This document shows positions 1-8,590 of a stretch of 64,000 bases of DNA, one piece after another. Where the stretch lies: contig NZ_JBASAD010000017.1 of assembly GCF_049650445.1 (NCBI RefSeq), positions 1 to 64,000 on the forward strand, written 5' to 3'. Source of the DNA: Castellaniella sp049650445 (GTDB taxonomy: Bacteria; Pseudomonadota; Gammaproteobacteria; Burkholderiales; Burkholderiaceae_B). Under the pieces are notes generated by a model. That model was given only the letters and a program-made list of their open reading frames with translations. It was not told the origin of the DNA and did not search any database. The translations under genes were made by a program, and so were the position numbers. Each line of letters starts with the position of its first letter. The first letter of the stretch is position 1.

Positions 1-1336
1 CGCCGCTGCCGCGCCGGCCGCGCCCGCGCCCGCTCCGGTCGCCGAGGCAGCCCCTGTTGCCGCACCCGTCCAGGAAGCGCCGGAATCGGCCGCTTCCCGG
101 GACGCTGCCGATTCCGCCGACAAGTCCGGCGGTGCCCAGGCCGCCAAGCCCAAGGAAAGTGGCACCATCCGCGTGGGCGTGGAAAAGGTCGACCAGATCA
201 TCAATCTGGTGGGCGAACTCGTCATCACCCAGGCCATGCTGCTGCAGACCTCGCAGACGCTGGACCCGGTGCTGCACGACCGTCTGCTCAACGGCATCGA
301 GCAACTGGATCGCAATGCCCGCGACCTCCAGGAGGCCGTGATGTCCATCCGCATGATGCCGATGGACTACGTCTTCAGCCGCTTCCCGCGTGTGGTGCGG
401 GAAAACGCCACCAAGCTGGGCAAGCGTATCCGGCTGGTCACCAAGGGTCAGGCGACTGAACTGGACAAGAGCCTGATCGAACGCATCATCGATCCCTTGA
501 CCCATCTGGTGCGCAACAGCCTGGACCACGGACTGGAAATGCCGGATGCGCGCATCGCCCAGGGCAAGGACCCGGAAGGCACCCTGATCCTGTCTGCCCA
601 GCACAACGGCGGCCAGATCATCATCGACGTGATCGATGACGGCGCCGGCCTGAACCGCGAGCGGATCCTGAAAAAGGCCATCTCCTCCGGTTTCCCTGTG
701 TCCGAGGCGACGCCCGACGACGAACTCTGGCAATTGATCTTCGCGCCGGGCTTCTCCACTGCGGACAAAGTCACCGACATTTCCGGCCGCGGGGTCGGCA
801 TGGACGTGGTGCGACGCAATATCCAGAGCATGGGCGGTCATGTGCAACTGGCTTCGCGCAAGGGTGAGGGCACCACCACCCGCATCGTGCTGCCCCTGAC
901 GCTGGCCATCCTGGACGGGATGTCGGTCAAGGTCGGCGAGGAAACGTTCATCCTGCCGCTGTCCCACGTCACCGAATCGATGCAGGCCACGGACGAGCAG
1001 ATCCACCGCATTTCCGAGACCGAGCAGGTCCTGCATGTGCGGGGCGAATACCTGCCCATCGTGGCGCTGCACGAAGTCTTCAATGTGGGGCAGGCCGAAA
1101 CCAACCTGACACGGGCCATCGCCGTGATCCTCCAGGCCGAGGACCAGCGCTTCGCCCTGATGGTGGATCATCTGATCGGCCAGCATCAGGTCGTGGTCAA
1201 GAACCTTGAAACCAACTATCGCAAGGTGCCGGGCATTTCGGCCGCGACGATCCTGGGCGATGGCAGTGTGGCCCTGATCGTCGACGTGTTCGCCCTGCGA
1301 CGCACCACCTCGCTGCGGGCCGGCACGGCCGCCTGA
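1..1336 (+). CDS. cheA: Chemotaxis histidine kinase CheA, 3' part
   Basis: The reading frame is open from base 2 and the 5' end lies outside the window. The visible start is an Ala/Pro-rich linker (to about 165). Next come the P3 dimerisation helices (VEKVDQIINLVGELVITQ, from about 176), the P4 ATPase with N box HLVRNSLDHGLE, G1 DDGAG and G2 GRGVGMD (about 500-810), and a P5 CheW-like coupling domain to the TGA at 1336. CheA phosphorylates CheY and CheB in response to MCP signals at the cytoplasmic receptor array. The P1 phospho-histidine domain is not visible here. cheW follows after 24 bp. The family identity is clear. Confidence 0.97.
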   Translation, partial: AAAAPAAPAPAPVAEAAPVAAPVQEAPESAASRDAADSADKSGGAQAAKPKESGTIRVGVEKVDQIINLVGELVITQAMLLQTSQTLDPVLHDRLLNGIEQLDRNARDLQEAVMSIRMMPMDYVFSRFPRVVRENATKLGKRIRLVTKGQATELDKSLIERIIDPLTHLVRNSLDHGLEMPDARIAQGKDPEGTLILSAQHNGGQIIIDVIDDGAGLNRERILKKAISSGFPVSEATPDDELWQLIFAPGFSTADKVTDISGRGVGMDVVRRNIQSMGGHVQLASRKGEGTTTRIVLPLTLAILDGMSVKVGEETFILPLSHVTESMQATDEQIHRISETEQVLHVRGEYLPIVALHEVFNVGQAETNLTRAIAVILQAEDQRFALMVDHLIGQHQVVVKNLETNYRKVPGISAATILGDGSVALIVDVFALRRTTSLRAGTAA

Positions 1337-1360
1337 CCTCCATTCCTACTCGGAGCCATC

Positions 1361-1858
1361 ATGAATCAAGCTACCCCCACGCAAGCGCAGGGAGAAACCC
1401 AGGGCAAGGAATTCCTGATCTTCACCCTGGCCAGCCAGGAATACGGGATCGATATCCTCAAGGTCCAGGAAATCCGGGGCTATGACAGCCAGACCGTTAC
1501 GCGCATCGCCAACGTGCCGTCCTTCGTCAAGGGCGTCACCAATCTGCGTGGCGTGATCGTGCCCATCGTCGACCTGCGCCTGAAGTTCAATATGGACAAC
1601 GTGGAATACACCTCGCAGACCGTGGTGGTGATCCTCAACGTCCGCTCCCGGATCGTGGGCGTGGTGGTCGACGGCGTGTCCGACGTGCTGATCCTGCAGA
1701 ATTCGCAGATCAGCGCGGCACCACAGTTCGGCTCGGCCTTCTCCACCGAGCACCTGACCGGTATCGGCACCGTCGGCGAACGCATGCTGATTCTGGTGGA
1801 TATCGAAAAGCTCATGACCAGCGAAGAAATGGCGCTGGTCGAGGAAGCGGTCGCCTGA
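1361..1858 (+). CDS. cheW: Chemotaxis coupling protein CheW
   Basis: A 165-residue protein, the usual CheW length, that links CheA to the MCPs in the receptor array. A single CheW beta-barrel domain covers about residues 18-158, with FTLASQEYGIDILKVQEIRG near the start and VTNLRGVIVPIVDLR in the middle, both typical of CheW. The ATG at 1361 follows cheA by 24 bp. An MCP gene follows 62 bp after the stop, so it is very probably co-transcribed with cheA and the rest of the che operon. Confidence 0.97.
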   Translation: MNQATPTQAQGETQGKEFLIFTLASQEYGIDILKVQEIRGYDSQTVTRIANVPSFVKGVTNLRGVIVPIVDLRLKFNMDNVEYTSQTVVVILNVRSRIVGVVVDGVSDVLILQNSQISAAPQFGSAFSTEHLTGIGTVGERMLILVDIEKLMTSEEMALVEEAVA

Positions 1859-1920
1859 CCAGGCCGCACATTCGTTGTTTAGTCCCCCCGACGGGTTTTC
1901 GTACACTGGGTTTTGATCTC

Positions 1921-3741
1921 ATGCAATCAGGCGGAAAGTCACTCATCGGCGCGTTGAAAGTCCGCACCAGTCTCATCCTGGTGCTCGTTTTTTTCTTCTT
2001 CATGCTCATTTCGGGGGCGCTGCTGGGCGTGCTGTCCCTGAAGCTCAGCAACGATGCCTTGCGAGAAATCACTGCGGATGATGAGTCCATTCGCCTGCTG
2101 GACGAGTCCGCCGGCCACTACCGTGAAGTTCAGGTCCTGATGGGGCGGGCCTTGAGCAATATCATCATCAACAGCGATCTGGCCAATAGCGCGATTCTGT
2201 CCGATTGGAGCACCGGCGCGGATACGACCGCCAACGGCGTTTTGCTCAGCGAAGGCGCGGCCAAGCTGGTTGCCCTGGCAGAAACCCGCCTGGGCCAGGC
2301 GCACGAGTCGCTCGACCGATTCAGCACGGCCGCCCGGGAGCATCTGGGCGGCAACGCACAGGTGGATCTGGTTGGGCCTGCGATCGAGTCCTTCAAGCGA
2401 TTGCTCGACCAGGAACTGCCGCCCGTGCTGGTGGCGCTCAAGGCCGGGCAGATCGAGCAGTACGAAAAGCTGCAGTCCGAAAAGGTCGAACCGGCCGAGC
2501 TCCATTTCGAGCAGGCGGCGCAGGCGCTCCGGCAGAGCCAGCAGGCCTTCACCGCCCAGGCGATGGCGGACGAGGCGGCGCACCTGCGTCTGGTGGTCCT
2601 CATCGTGGGCGTGTCCATGGTGGTGGCGTTGCTGTTCGCCGTGGCAGCCTATCTGTTCCTGCAGCGCGTGGTGCTGCGGCCGCTGCGCGCGGCCGGCCGG
2701 CATTTCGACCGGATCGCGGCGGGCGACCTGACCGAGGCCATCCACGTGCCTTCGAGCAACGAGATCGGCGTGCTCTACCTGGCCATGCAGCGCATGCAGG
2801 AAAGCCTGGTACGCATGGTCGCTACGGTGCGCGGCGGTGTGGGCGAGATCCGCCTGGGAGCCCAGGAAATCTTCGCCGGCAACACCGACCTGAGCAGTCG
2901 CACCGAGCAGCAGGCGGCGTCTCTGCAGCAGACTGCCGCCAGCATGGAGCAACTGGCCAGCACCGTGCGCCAGAATTCCGACAATGCCGCCCAGGCCGAT
3001 CAGCTTGCCAAGACGGCGGTGGACGTGGCCCAGCGCGGCGGCGCCGCCGTCACCAGCGTGGCCGAGACCATGGCTGGCATCACCGAAAGCTCGGGCAAGA
3101 TGTCCGAGATCGTCAGCGTGATCGATGGCATCGCCTTCCAGACCAATATCCTGGCCTTGAACGCGGCAGTCGAAGCTGCCCGTGCGGGCGAGCAGGGCAA
3201 GGGCTTTGCCGTCGTGGCCGGCGAAGTCCGTTCGCTCGCTCAGCGCAGTTCCCAGGCCGCCAAGGAAATCAAGGGCCTGATCGACGATTCCGTGATCCGG
3301 GTGCGCCAGGGGTCGGAGCGCGTCCAGGACGCCGGGCGGATCATGAGCGAGATCGTCCAGTCGGTGCAGGGCGTCACGGCCATCATGAACGAGATTTCCT
3401 CGGCCTCGCGCGAGCAGGCCGACGGCATCAGCCAGATCAACACGGCTGTCAATGACATGGATCACGTCGTGCAACAGAACGCCGCCTTGGTGCAGGAGGC
3501 GACCAGCGCCGCCGGCTCCCTGCAGGATCAGGCCGAGCATCTCAGCACGGCTGTTGCCGCCTTCCACCTCAATGAGGGCGGGCCGGTGATCGATGTCCAG
3601 GGCGGGCAACTGGGCTATACTCCGCGCGCCGGTCATCCGGCTTTGGCGCTGGCAAATGACCCCCACGCTGCGCCTTCGGCTAGCTGCCCCCCAGGGGGGC
3701 GCCTTTCATCTTGGGGCGGCCCGGCGATGAAAAGAGCCTGA
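1921..3741 (+). CDS. Methyl-accepting chemotaxis protein (Tsr/Tar-like) with repeat-derived C-terminus
   Basis: A 606-residue transmembrane chemoreceptor: TM1 about residues 17-40, periplasmic ligand-binding region about 41-221, TM2 about 223-248, then HAMP and a cytoplasmic coiled coil. The conserved signalling tip is IDGIAFQTNILALNAAVEAA (401-420). It lies between cheW and cheR, the usual site of the Tsr-like receptor in Alcaligenaceae. From about residue 580 the protein loses MCP character and runs through a GC-rich palindromic element (3659-3740), ending ...PAMKRA. It therefore lacks the xWxxF tether for CheR/CheB that the MCP at 26615 has. The ligand cannot be told. The Shine-Dalgarno for the 1921 ATG is weak. 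Confidence 0.93.
   Translation: MQSGGKSLIGALKVRTSLILVLVFFFFMLISGALLGVLSLKLSNDALREITADDESIRLLDESAGHYREVQVLMGRALSNIIINSDLANSAILSDWSTGADTTANGVLLSEGAAKLVALAETRLGQAHESLDRFSTAAREHLGGNAQVDLVGPAIESFKRLLDQELPPVLVALKAGQIEQYEKLQSEKVEPAELHFEQAAQALRQSQQAFTAQAMADEAAHLRLVVLIVGVSMVVALLFAVAAYLFLQRVVLRPLRAAGRHFDRIAAGDLTEAIHVPSSNEIGVLYLAMQRMQESLVRMVATVRGGVGEIRLGAQEIFAGNTDLSSRTEQQAASLQQTAASMEQLASTVRQNSDNAAQADQLAKTAVDVAQRGGAAVTSVAETMAGITESSGKMSEIVSVIDGIAFQTNILALNAAVEAARAGEQGKGFAVVAGEVRSLAQRSSQAAKEIKGLIDDSVIRVRQGSERVQDAGRIMSEIVQSVQGVTAIMNEISSASREQADGISQINTAVNDMDHVVQQNAALVQEATSAAGSLQDQAEHLSTAVAAFHLNEGGPVIDVQGGQLGYTPRAGHPALALANDPHAAPSASCPPGGRLSSWGGPAMKRA
3659..3740 (+). repeat. GC-rich palindromic element, copy 1
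   Basis: A structured block of about 80 bp covering the last codons of the MCP gene. It contains a small GCC-TTC-GGC hairpin, a CCCCCC-A-GGGGGG inverted repeat (3687-3699), and a larger hairpin whose arms CTTTCATC and GATGAAAAG enclose the core TTGGGGCGGCCCGGC. A second copy lies at 13481-13560 in opposite orientation and shares the 16-mer TTGGGGCGGCCCGGCG (3711-3726 here). The arms differ between copies but stay self-complementary. I recall similar GGGGCGGCCCGGC blocks in Alcaligenaceae genomes, which is memory only. Confidence 0.8.
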
Positions 3742-3764
3742 CTCCGATCCCAGACGATCCCACC

Positions 3765-4613
3765 ATGATTCATGATGCACCTTCCGCCTCCTATTTTTCG
3801 CAGCCGGCCCTGCCCAGGGCCGACGCGGCGGATCTGACGCGGGCGGTGCAGATATTGCACCGGCGGGCGGGGATCATTCTGGGTGACCACAAGAAGGACA
3901 TGGCGGCTCGCACCCTGGGCTTGCGGGCGCACCATTCCGGTTCGGCCTCGGTGCGCAGCTACCTGGACCATCTGGAACAGAACCCTCAGTCTGACGAGTG
4001 GGACCGCTTCATCAGCGCCTTCACGATCAATCACACAGCCTTCTTCCGTGAGCAGCATCACTTCAGCATCCTGGCCGATTTCGTGCGCACCCGCCGCAAG
4101 CCGATCTCCGTCTGGTGCTGTGCCTCGTCCACCGGCGAGGAACCCTACACGCTGGCCATGACGCTGCACGATGCCTGTGGCCAGTCCGAAGCCGGCATCT
4201 CGGTGGTGGCAACGGACATCGATACCCAGGCTCTGGCGCAGGCGCGCAAGGGGGTCTACACCCTGGACCGCGTCAAGCCGGTGCCGCCCGAATTCCTGCG
4301 GCGCTATTTCCTGCGCGGGGCTGGACGCCAGGCCGGCATGGCCATGGTCAAGCCGGTGATCCGCAATCTGGTGACTTTCGAGGAACTGAATCTGGTGTCG
4401 TCCAGTTGGTCGACCAGCAACCAGAAGTTCGATGCGATCTTCTGCCGCAACACCATGATCTATTTCGACAAGCCGACCCAGACCAAAATTCTGGAGCGCT
4501 TCGTGCCTCTGCTCAAACCGGGTGGCCTGATGTTTGCGGGCCACTCGGAAAACTTCACCTATCTGACTAAATCCCTGCGTCTTCAGGGGCAGACGGTCTA
4601 TTCCGTCGCCTGA
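3765..4613 (+). CDS. cheR: Chemotaxis protein methyltransferase CheR
   Basis: A 282-residue protein that uses S-adenosylmethionine to methylate MCP glutamates for adaptation. The N-terminal helical CheR domain is followed by the SAM-dependent domain. Visible motifs are NHTAFFREQHHF, the SAM loop ASSTGEEPYT, and FCRNTMIYFDKP. I chose the ATG at 3765 because the frame extends upstream only through the palindromic element to a TTG at 3711, and residues from 3765 match CheR. It follows the MCP by 23 bp and precedes cheB by 22 bp. The SAM loop has ASS where CheR proteins usually read AGC or similar. Confidence 0.95.
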   Translation: MIHDAPSASYFSQPALPRADAADLTRAVQILHRRAGIILGDHKKDMAARTLGLRAHHSGSASVRSYLDHLEQNPQSDEWDRFISAFTINHTAFFREQHHFSILADFVRTRRKPISVWCCASSTGEEPYTLAMTLHDACGQSEAGISVVATDIDTQALAQARKGVYTLDRVKPVPPEFLRRYFLRGAGRQAGMAMVKPVIRNLVTFEELNLVSSSWSTSNQKFDAIFCRNTMIYFDKPTQTKILERFVPLLKPGGLMFAGHSENFTYLTKSLRLQGQTVYSVA

Positions 4614-4635
4614 TCCGGGGGAGCCCTGCTGAAAA

Positions 4636-5703
4636 ATGGCTGTCCACAAGAAAATCCGCGTGCTGTGCGTCGATGACTCTGCTCTGGTGCGCAGTCTGAT
4701 GACGGAAATCATCAATGCTCACCCCGATATGGAGGTCGTCGCCACCGCGCCCGATCCGCTCATCGCGCGTGAACTCATCAAGCAGCACAATCCCGACGTG
4801 CTGACCCTGGACGTCGAAATGCCGCGCATGGACGGCCTGGACTTCCTGGAACGGCTGATGCGCCTGCGGCCCATGCCGGTGGTGATGGTGTCCTCGCTGA
4901 CCGAGCGCAATTCCGAGGTCACCATCCGGGCGCTGGAACTGGGTGCCGTCGATTTCGTCACCAAGCCCAAGCTTGGCCTGCGTGACGGCCTGCTGGACTA
5001 CGGCGACATGATCGCCGACAAGATCCGCGCCGCCTCGCATGCCCGCCTGCGCCCGCGTCCGGCCCAGGCGGCGGGCGAGGCCGCCCGGCCGCGCCTGTCA
5101 GGCACGTTCTCGACCACCGAAAAACTCGTCATGATCGGTTCGTCCACGGGTGGGACCGAGGCCATCCGCCACGTGCTCGAACCCTTGCCGGCCAACAGCC
5201 CGGCGATCATGATCACGCAGCACATGCCGGCCGGTTTCACCAAGTCCTTCGTGCAGCGCCTGGACGGCCTGTGCGCCGTGCAGGTCCACGAGGCCGAGGA
5301 CGGCCAGCGGGTGCTGCCCGGCCACGTCTATCTGGCACCGGGCGGCGTGGCCCACATGAAGCTCGCCCGTTCGGGCGCCAACTATGTGGTGAAGCTGGAA
5401 TACACCGATCCGGTGAACCGTCACCGTCCTTCCGTGGACGTGCTGTTCCATTCAGCCGCCCAGGTGGCCGGCAAGAACGCCATTGGTGTCATCCTGACCG
5501 GCATGGGCAAGGACGGTGCTCAGGGATTGTTGGCGATGCGCCAGGCGGGCGCGCGCACCTTTGCCCAGGACGAGGCCAGTTGCGTCGTCTTCGGCATGCC
5601 ACGTGAGGCGCTGCTGATCGGCGCCGCCGAAGAAGCTGTCCCGCTTGATGATCTCAGCGAACGTATCCTGAAAAGCGCCGGTGCCTTCGGGAACCGGGTT
5701 TGA
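4636..5703 (+). CDS. cheB: Chemotaxis response regulator/methylesterase CheB
   Basis: A 355-residue protein of normal length. An N-terminal receiver domain has phospho-acceptor Asp59 in LTLDVEMPRMDG. A linker (about 130-158) leads to the C-terminal methylesterase with predicted catalytic residues Ser170 (GSSTGG), His196 (TQHMPAG) and Asp293 (GMGKDGAQG). CheB removes methyl groups from MCPs and deamidates glutamines, opposing CheR. No cheD lies between cheR and cheB, unlike some Burkholderiales. cheY starts 64 bp downstream. Confidence 0.97.
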   Translation: MAVHKKIRVLCVDDSALVRSLMTEIINAHPDMEVVATAPDPLIARELIKQHNPDVLTLDVEMPRMDGLDFLERLMRLRPMPVVMVSSLTERNSEVTIRALELGAVDFVTKPKLGLRDGLLDYGDMIADKIRAASHARLRPRPAQAAGEAARPRLSGTFSTTEKLVMIGSSTGGTEAIRHVLEPLPANSPAIMITQHMPAGFTKSFVQRLDGLCAVQVHEAEDGQRVLPGHVYLAPGGVAHMKLARSGANYVVKLEYTDPVNRHRPSVDVLFHSAAQVAGKNAIGVILTGMGKDGAQGLLAMRQAGARTFAQDEASCVVFGMPREALLIGAAEEAVPLDDLSERILKSAGAFGNRV

Positions 5704-5723
5704 CACATTTGAACAGAGGCATC

Positions 5724-5748
5724 GGGTACCCGAATACCCTGCTTTTTT
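5724..5748 (+). terminator. Weak hairpin plus T-run between cheB and cheY
   Basis: GGGTA (5724-5728) can pair with TACCC (5735-5739), with CTGCTTTTTTA following. The stem is only 5 bp, so it is more likely a partial attenuator or an RNA-processing site than a full operon terminator. It would lower read-through from cheB into cheYZ. Confidence 0.3.
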
Positions 5749-5767
5749 ATTGATTGGAGAGTGACAC

Positions 5768-6151
5768 GTGGTACAGAAAACGATGAAAATCCTGGTCGTC
5801 GACGACTTCCCCACCATGCGCCGGATCGTCAAGAACCTGCTGAAGGACTTGGGGTTCGAGAACGTCGACGAAGCCGAGGACGGTGCCCAGGCGCTGGAAA
5901 AGCTGCGCAACGGCGGCTTCGAATTCGTGGTGTCGGACTGGAACATGCCCAACATGGACGGGCTGACCATGCTGCAGAACATCCGTGCCGATCCGAACCT
6001 GGCCAGCCTGCCGGTGCTGATGGTCACGGCCGAGGCCAAGAAGGAAAACATCATTGCAGCGGCCCAGGCCGGCGCCAGCGGCTATGTGGTCAAGCCCTTC
6101 ACGGCGGCCACCCTGGAAGAAAAGCTGAACAAGATTTTCGAAAAACTCTGA
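5768..6151 (+). CDS. cheY: Chemotaxis response regulator CheY
   Basis: A 127-residue single-domain receiver that carries the CheA signal to FliM/FliN at the motor. I chose GTG 5768 over ATG 5783. It follows GGAGAG at good spacing, and it gives residue numbers identical to E. coli CheY: acid pocket Asp12/Asp13, phospho-acceptor Asp57 (VSDWNMPN), Thr87, Tyr106 and Lys109. cheZ follows after 13 bp. Confidence 0.97.
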   Translation: MVQKTMKILVVDDFPTMRRIVKNLLKDLGFENVDEAEDGAQALEKLRNGGFEFVVSDWNMPNMDGLTMLQNIRADPNLASLPVLMVTAEAKKENIIAAAQAGASGYVVKPFTAATLEEKLNKIFEKL

Positions 6152-6164
6152 CCGGAGGCGCATC

Positions 6165-6809
6165 ATGACGACGGAGCAATCTTCCGGCCAGTCCGATTTC
6201 GTGGAGCCTTCGATGGAGTTGATCCATCGCATCGCCATGGTCACCCGCACCCTGCGCGTGAGCATGCGCGAGCTGGGTCTGGATCAGGCCATCCAGGACG
6301 CCGCTCACGCCATTCCCGACGCGCGCGATCGCCTGCACTACGTGGCCCAGATGACCGAGCAGGCTGCCAATCGCGTGCTCAACGCGACCGAGCAGATCCA
6401 GCCCTGGCAGGATTCGATGCAGCGCGACGCCAAGGCCCTGGACGCCCGCTGGCAGGATTGGTTCGATCATCCGGTCGAACTCGACCAGGCGCGTTCTCTG
6501 GTGGACGATACCCGGGCCTTCCTGAAGGACGTCCCTGAAAAGACCCAGGCGTCGCAGAACAACCTGATGGAAATCATCATGGCTCAGGACTTTCAGGACC
6601 TGACCGGCCAGGTGATCATGAAGATGCTGGGCGTGATCGGCGCCATCGAGACCGAACTGGTCCAGGTGCTGATCGACAGCGTGCCTCAGGAAAAGCGCGA
6701 AGAAACCAAGACGCTGCTCAATGGCCCGGTGGTCAACGCCGAGGGCAAGAACGACGTGGTCACCAATCAGGACCAGGTGGATGATCTGTTGGCGAGTCTT
6801 GGTTTTTGA
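6165..6809 (+). CDS. cheZ: CheY-P phosphatase CheZ
   Basis: A 214-residue, largely helical protein that dephosphorylates CheY-P. The catalytic stretch AQDFQDLTGQVIMKM carries the Asp and Gln that match E. coli Asp143 and Gln147. The C-terminal CheY-binding peptide is QDQVDDLLASLGF. It closes the che operon; 138 bp separate it from the next MCP gene. Confidence 0.97.
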   Translation: MTTEQSSGQSDFVEPSMELIHRIAMVTRTLRVSMRELGLDQAIQDAAHAIPDARDRLHYVAQMTEQAANRVLNATEQIQPWQDSMQRDAKALDARWQDWFDHPVELDQARSLVDDTRAFLKDVPEKTQASQNNLMEIIMAQDFQDLTGQVIMKMLGVIGAIETELVQVLIDSVPQEKREETKTLLNGPVVNAEGKNDVVTNQDQVDDLLASLGF

Positions 6810-6947
6810 TTGGGGGTTTTCCCTCGACAATGTGACATTGGAAGGAATGTAAGTCCCGCGTAAGCTTTGAAACTCAATATGAGCCGACCCGGGGTTTGCT
6901 CGGGGTTTCATGGCCGGCACCGGCCCTTTCTTTGTAGGGGAGGCGAC

Positions 6948-8501
6948 ATGTCCGTCACACGTGGCAGAACCCTCGGGCTGGGACGCCTGATCCGGCAGTT
7001 GCGACGGGGCCGGGCGACCCTGAACGACCGCGCCTGGACGCTCAGTCCCCTGGCGCTTCCTGTCGGCCGCTTCCTGGGGGCTTTGCGCGAACGCTTTGTC
7101 GTCATGCGCCAGTCCAGCATCCGCATCGCCATCAATGCCGCCCGCCTGCAGGCGCATACCCAGGCTTGCGAAACCATGGCTGACGAGCAGGCCCGCGAAG
7201 CCGAAAGTCTGTCGGCTCAGGGCACCCAGATCGCCAGCCTGTCGCAGCAGACCAACGACATCGTGGCGGGTGCCGCTGACGTGTTCCGCCAGCAACTCAG
7301 GGGCTTGCGCTCCACCCAGGAGCAACTGGCCGACCTGAATCGGCGGGTGGCCCGGGTGTCGACGCAGATGCAGTCTTTTTCCGAGGTCATTACCCAGCTC
7401 AGCCACCGGGCGCGCTCGGTCGAGGACACCAGCCGTCTGATCAAGGACATCGCACTGCAGACCCACCTGCTGGCCCTGAACGCGGGCGTCGAGGCCGCCC
7501 GTGCCGGAGAGGCCGGCCGGGGCTTTGCCGTGGTCGCCAGCGAGGTCGGCAAGCTGGCCGAGCGCGTCAACGCGGCCACTGGGGACATCGTCCAGCACAC
7601 CGGGGAAATCCTCGGCCTGGTGTCCGACACCGAACGGCAGAGTCAGTCCATCCATACCGACATGCGCGCCTCCGACCGTCTCGTGGGCGATTTTGCCGGG
7701 CAGTTCGATGGCCTGGTGCGCGAACTGGGCGGTGTCGGCAGCCAACTGGATGGCGTGGCCGATCACGTCGCCCAGGTCAACCAGACCAATCAGGACATGA
7801 GCCAGTCCATTGGTCGCATCGCCCAACACAGCGCCATCCTGCGCCAGCGCATGGAATCGATGCGTGAACAGGTGCACGGCGTGCGCGCTCAGACCGAAAG
7901 CCTGCAGGAAATGCTGGCGGCCTGGCGCACCGGTGCGACCCCCTTCGACGATCTGGAGGCCCGCCTCGACCTGCTGCGCGACCGTTGCGCCGGGCTGCTG
8001 CGGCAGACCCGCGCCGACGGTCTGGATGTCTTCGACAAGGCCTACCGCCAGATTCCCGGCAGCCAGCCGCCGCGCTATCACGTGGCCTACGACCAGGCCA
8101 TCGATCAGGCCTTGCAGGGCATTCTCGACGGGGTGCTGGATCAGGTGCCGCACGGCTATTACGCGATCCTGGTGGATATGAACGGCTATGCGCCGACCCA
8201 CAACCGCCGCTATTCCCGTCCGCCCACCGGGGACGTGGCACACGACACGCTGCACGTGCGCGACAAGCGCCTGTTCGACGACCAGATCAGCCGGGGCGCG
8301 ATCGCCAACCGGGGGGGCGTGCTGTGTCAGACCTATATGCGCGACACCGGCGAAATCATCACCGACGTCTCCGTGCCCCTGGATCTGGATGGTGCGCGCT
8401 GGGGCGCCGTGCGGATCGGCCTGGATTATCTGCAGTTCGAGCAGGCCCTGGCGCCCGCAAGTGCCCCCGCAACGACCGATGCGCAGCTTGCAAGCCCTTG
8501 A
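6948..8501 (+). CDS. Soluble methyl-accepting chemotaxis protein with C-terminal sensor domain
   Basis: A 517-residue protein from ATG 6948, chosen for the AGGGGAGG 5 bp upstream. I see no convincing transmembrane segment, so it is probably cytoplasmic. Residues 55-330 are MCP coiled coil with the tip DIALQTHLLALNAGVEAA (167-184). Residues about 360-497 form a separate globular module (MNGYAPTHNRRYS, TYMRDTGEIITDVSVPLDLD) of the kind found at the C-terminus of cytoplasmic MCPs, probably PAS/Cache-like. The receptor order is thus inverted, with the sensor after the signalling tip. It lies between cheZ and flhB. The ligand is unknown. Confidence 0.88.
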   Translation: MSVTRGRTLGLGRLIRQLRRGRATLNDRAWTLSPLALPVGRFLGALRERFVVMRQSSIRIAINAARLQAHTQACETMADEQAREAESLSAQGTQIASLSQQTNDIVAGAADVFRQQLRGLRSTQEQLADLNRRVARVSTQMQSFSEVITQLSHRARSVEDTSRLIKDIALQTHLLALNAGVEAARAGEAGRGFAVVASEVGKLAERVNAATGDIVQHTGEILGLVSDTERQSQSIHTDMRASDRLVGDFAGQFDGLVRELGGVGSQLDGVADHVAQVNQTNQDMSQSIGRIAQHSAILRQRMESMREQVHGVRAQTESLQEMLAAWRTGATPFDDLEARLDLLRDRCAGLLRQTRADGLDVFDKAYRQIPGSQPPRYHVAYDQAIDQALQGILDGVLDQVPHGYYAILVDMNGYAPTHNRRYSRPPTGDVAHDTLHVRDKRLFDDQISRGAIANRGGVLCQTYMRDTGEIITDVSVPLDLDGARWGAVRIGLDYLQFEQALAPASAPATTDAQLASP

Positions 8502-8541
8502 ATTGCCGCGCCTAATGCGCTTTTATCCGTGCTTCGTGCCG

Positions 8542-8573
8542 ACAGCCTGGACACTACAATCCAGGCTGTTTGC
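8542..8573 (+). terminator. 10-bp hairpin ahead of flhB
   Basis: ACAGCCTGGA (8542-8551) pairs perfectly with TCCAGGCTGT (8560-8569) around the loop CACTACAA, then TTGCATTG follows. It lies after the soluble MCP and 21 bp before the flhB ATG. It could end che transcription or be a leader structure in the flhB mRNA. The T-tract is poor, so the terminator role is uncertain. Confidence 0.45.
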
Positions 8574-8590
8574 ATTGTCGTCGGCTGAGC

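Noticed and set aside
1939..3666. Long open frame (575 codons) antisense to the che-operon MCP
   Set aside because: Its product is a His/Asp/Leu-rich translation typical of the opposite strand of GC-rich coding DNA, and the plus-strand MCP is a clear family member.
3711..3764. Upstream TTG start for cheR
   Set aside because: The extra 18 residues are read from the palindromic element and overlap the MCP; ATG 3765 starts the conserved protein.
6099..8255. 718-codon minus-strand open frame across cheZ and the soluble MCP
   Set aside because: It covers two recognised plus-strand genes and has no family features.
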